Positions 6,938 to 7,145 of a DNA stretch of 7,145 bases are shown piece after piece (within the stretch, counting starts at the first letter, position 1; each line of letters opens with the position of its first letter). Made by a program: the position numbers and the translations under genes. The notes below the pieces were generated by a model, which made no database searches, was not told the origin of the DNA, and saw only the letters and a list, made by a program, of their open reading frames with translations. Origin of the DNA: an uncultured Phycisphaerales bacterium (GTDB taxonomy: Bacteria; Planctomycetota; Phycisphaerae; Phycisphaerales; UBA1924); assembly GCA_937879825.1 (NCBI GenBank), contig CALFMQ010000182.1:1-7145 (forward strand), read 5' to 3'.

Positions 6938-7145
6938 TCACACATCCATCACCTTCGGCTCGCGGTCCGTCAGAATCTCCGCGCCCGTCTTCTCGATCAC
7001 TTCCTCCTTCGTCACCCCCGGCGCGACCTCCGTCAACCGGAACCGGCGCTTGGCCTTGTCCATCTCCAGAACGCACAGCTCCGTGATCACCATGTCGATG
7101 CAGCGCTTGCCCGTGAGAGGCAGCGTGCATTCCTTGACGATCTTC
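6938..7145 (-). CDS. CoA-transferase subunit B, C-terminal part (3-oxoacid CoA-transferase type), cut by window edge
   Basis: Only the last 68 residues and the TGA (6938-6940) are present; the gene continues beyond the right edge. The reading contains KECTLPLTGKRCIDMVITEL (from the second-complete-triplet region) and LTEVAPGVTKEEVIEKTGAE. These match the C-terminus of the beta subunit of two-subunit CoA transferases (ScoB/AtoA/PcaJ group), which move CoA from succinyl-CoA or acetyl-CoA to a 3-oxo or short-chain acid in ketone body, butyrate or aromatic degradation pathways. The catalytic glutamate lies further upstream, outside the window, and the substrate cannot be told from this tail. The gene converges on the DUF885 gene with only 12 bases between stop codons and no terminator hairpin between them. 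Third positions favour G (42 G, 20 C of 68 by hand count), as expected for a minus-strand gene here. Confidence 0.88.
   Translation of the reverse strand, partial: KIVKECTLPLTGKRCIDMVITELCVLEMDKAKRRFRLTEVAPGVTKEEVIEKTGAEILTDREPKVMDV

Overview
This is a G+C-rich chromosomal window from a bacterium. It holds three complete genes on the minus strand, one complete gene on the plus strand, the 3' end of a further minus-strand gene, and a structured non-coding left edge. The gene set (an FHA-tagged PilB/GspE-type ATPase, an iron-sulfur photolyase, a soluble transhydrogenase, a secreted DUF885 protein, and starts with weak or no Shine-Dalgarno sequence) fits an environmental Gram-negative-type lineage. 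Planctomycetota (Phycisphaerae-like) is my best guess, at low confidence, because no phylogenetic marker gene is present. Nothing suggests a mobile element, phage or CRISPR array.

Layout. Positions 1-126 have no convincing coding pattern but contain several perfect hairpins, including a possible three-way junction. They are followed at 127-170 by a strong plus-strand intrinsic terminator, so some transcript entering from the left ends here. From 4997 leftwards to 180 runs a probable three-gene minus-strand operon: soluble NAD(P) transhydrogenase (sthA), then after 43 bases an FHA-domain type II secretion/type IV pilus assembly ATPase, then, overlapping by four bases (ATGA), an FeS-BCP/(6-4)-type photolyase. 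A divergent intergenic region (4998-5125) separates this from a plus-strand gene for an exported DUF885 protein with a zinc-peptidase-like HExxPGHH motif. Twelve bases beyond it, convergent, lies the C-terminus of a CoA-transferase subunit B that runs off the right edge.

How the genes may work together. SthA balances NADPH and NADH pools. The photolyase is a reduced-flavin, Fe-S enzyme that repairs UV lesions. The ATPase would power a pilus or secretion machine, with its FHA domain as a likely phosphothreonine-reading input. The gene order and overlap suggest co-transcription, but a common function is my inference only. The plus strand is C-rich whichever strand is coding, which suggests that the minus strand is the leading replication strand.

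I did not find a clearly new system. The items most worth a second look are the FHA-ATPase fusion with its tightly coupled photolyase, and the structured RNA-like left edge.
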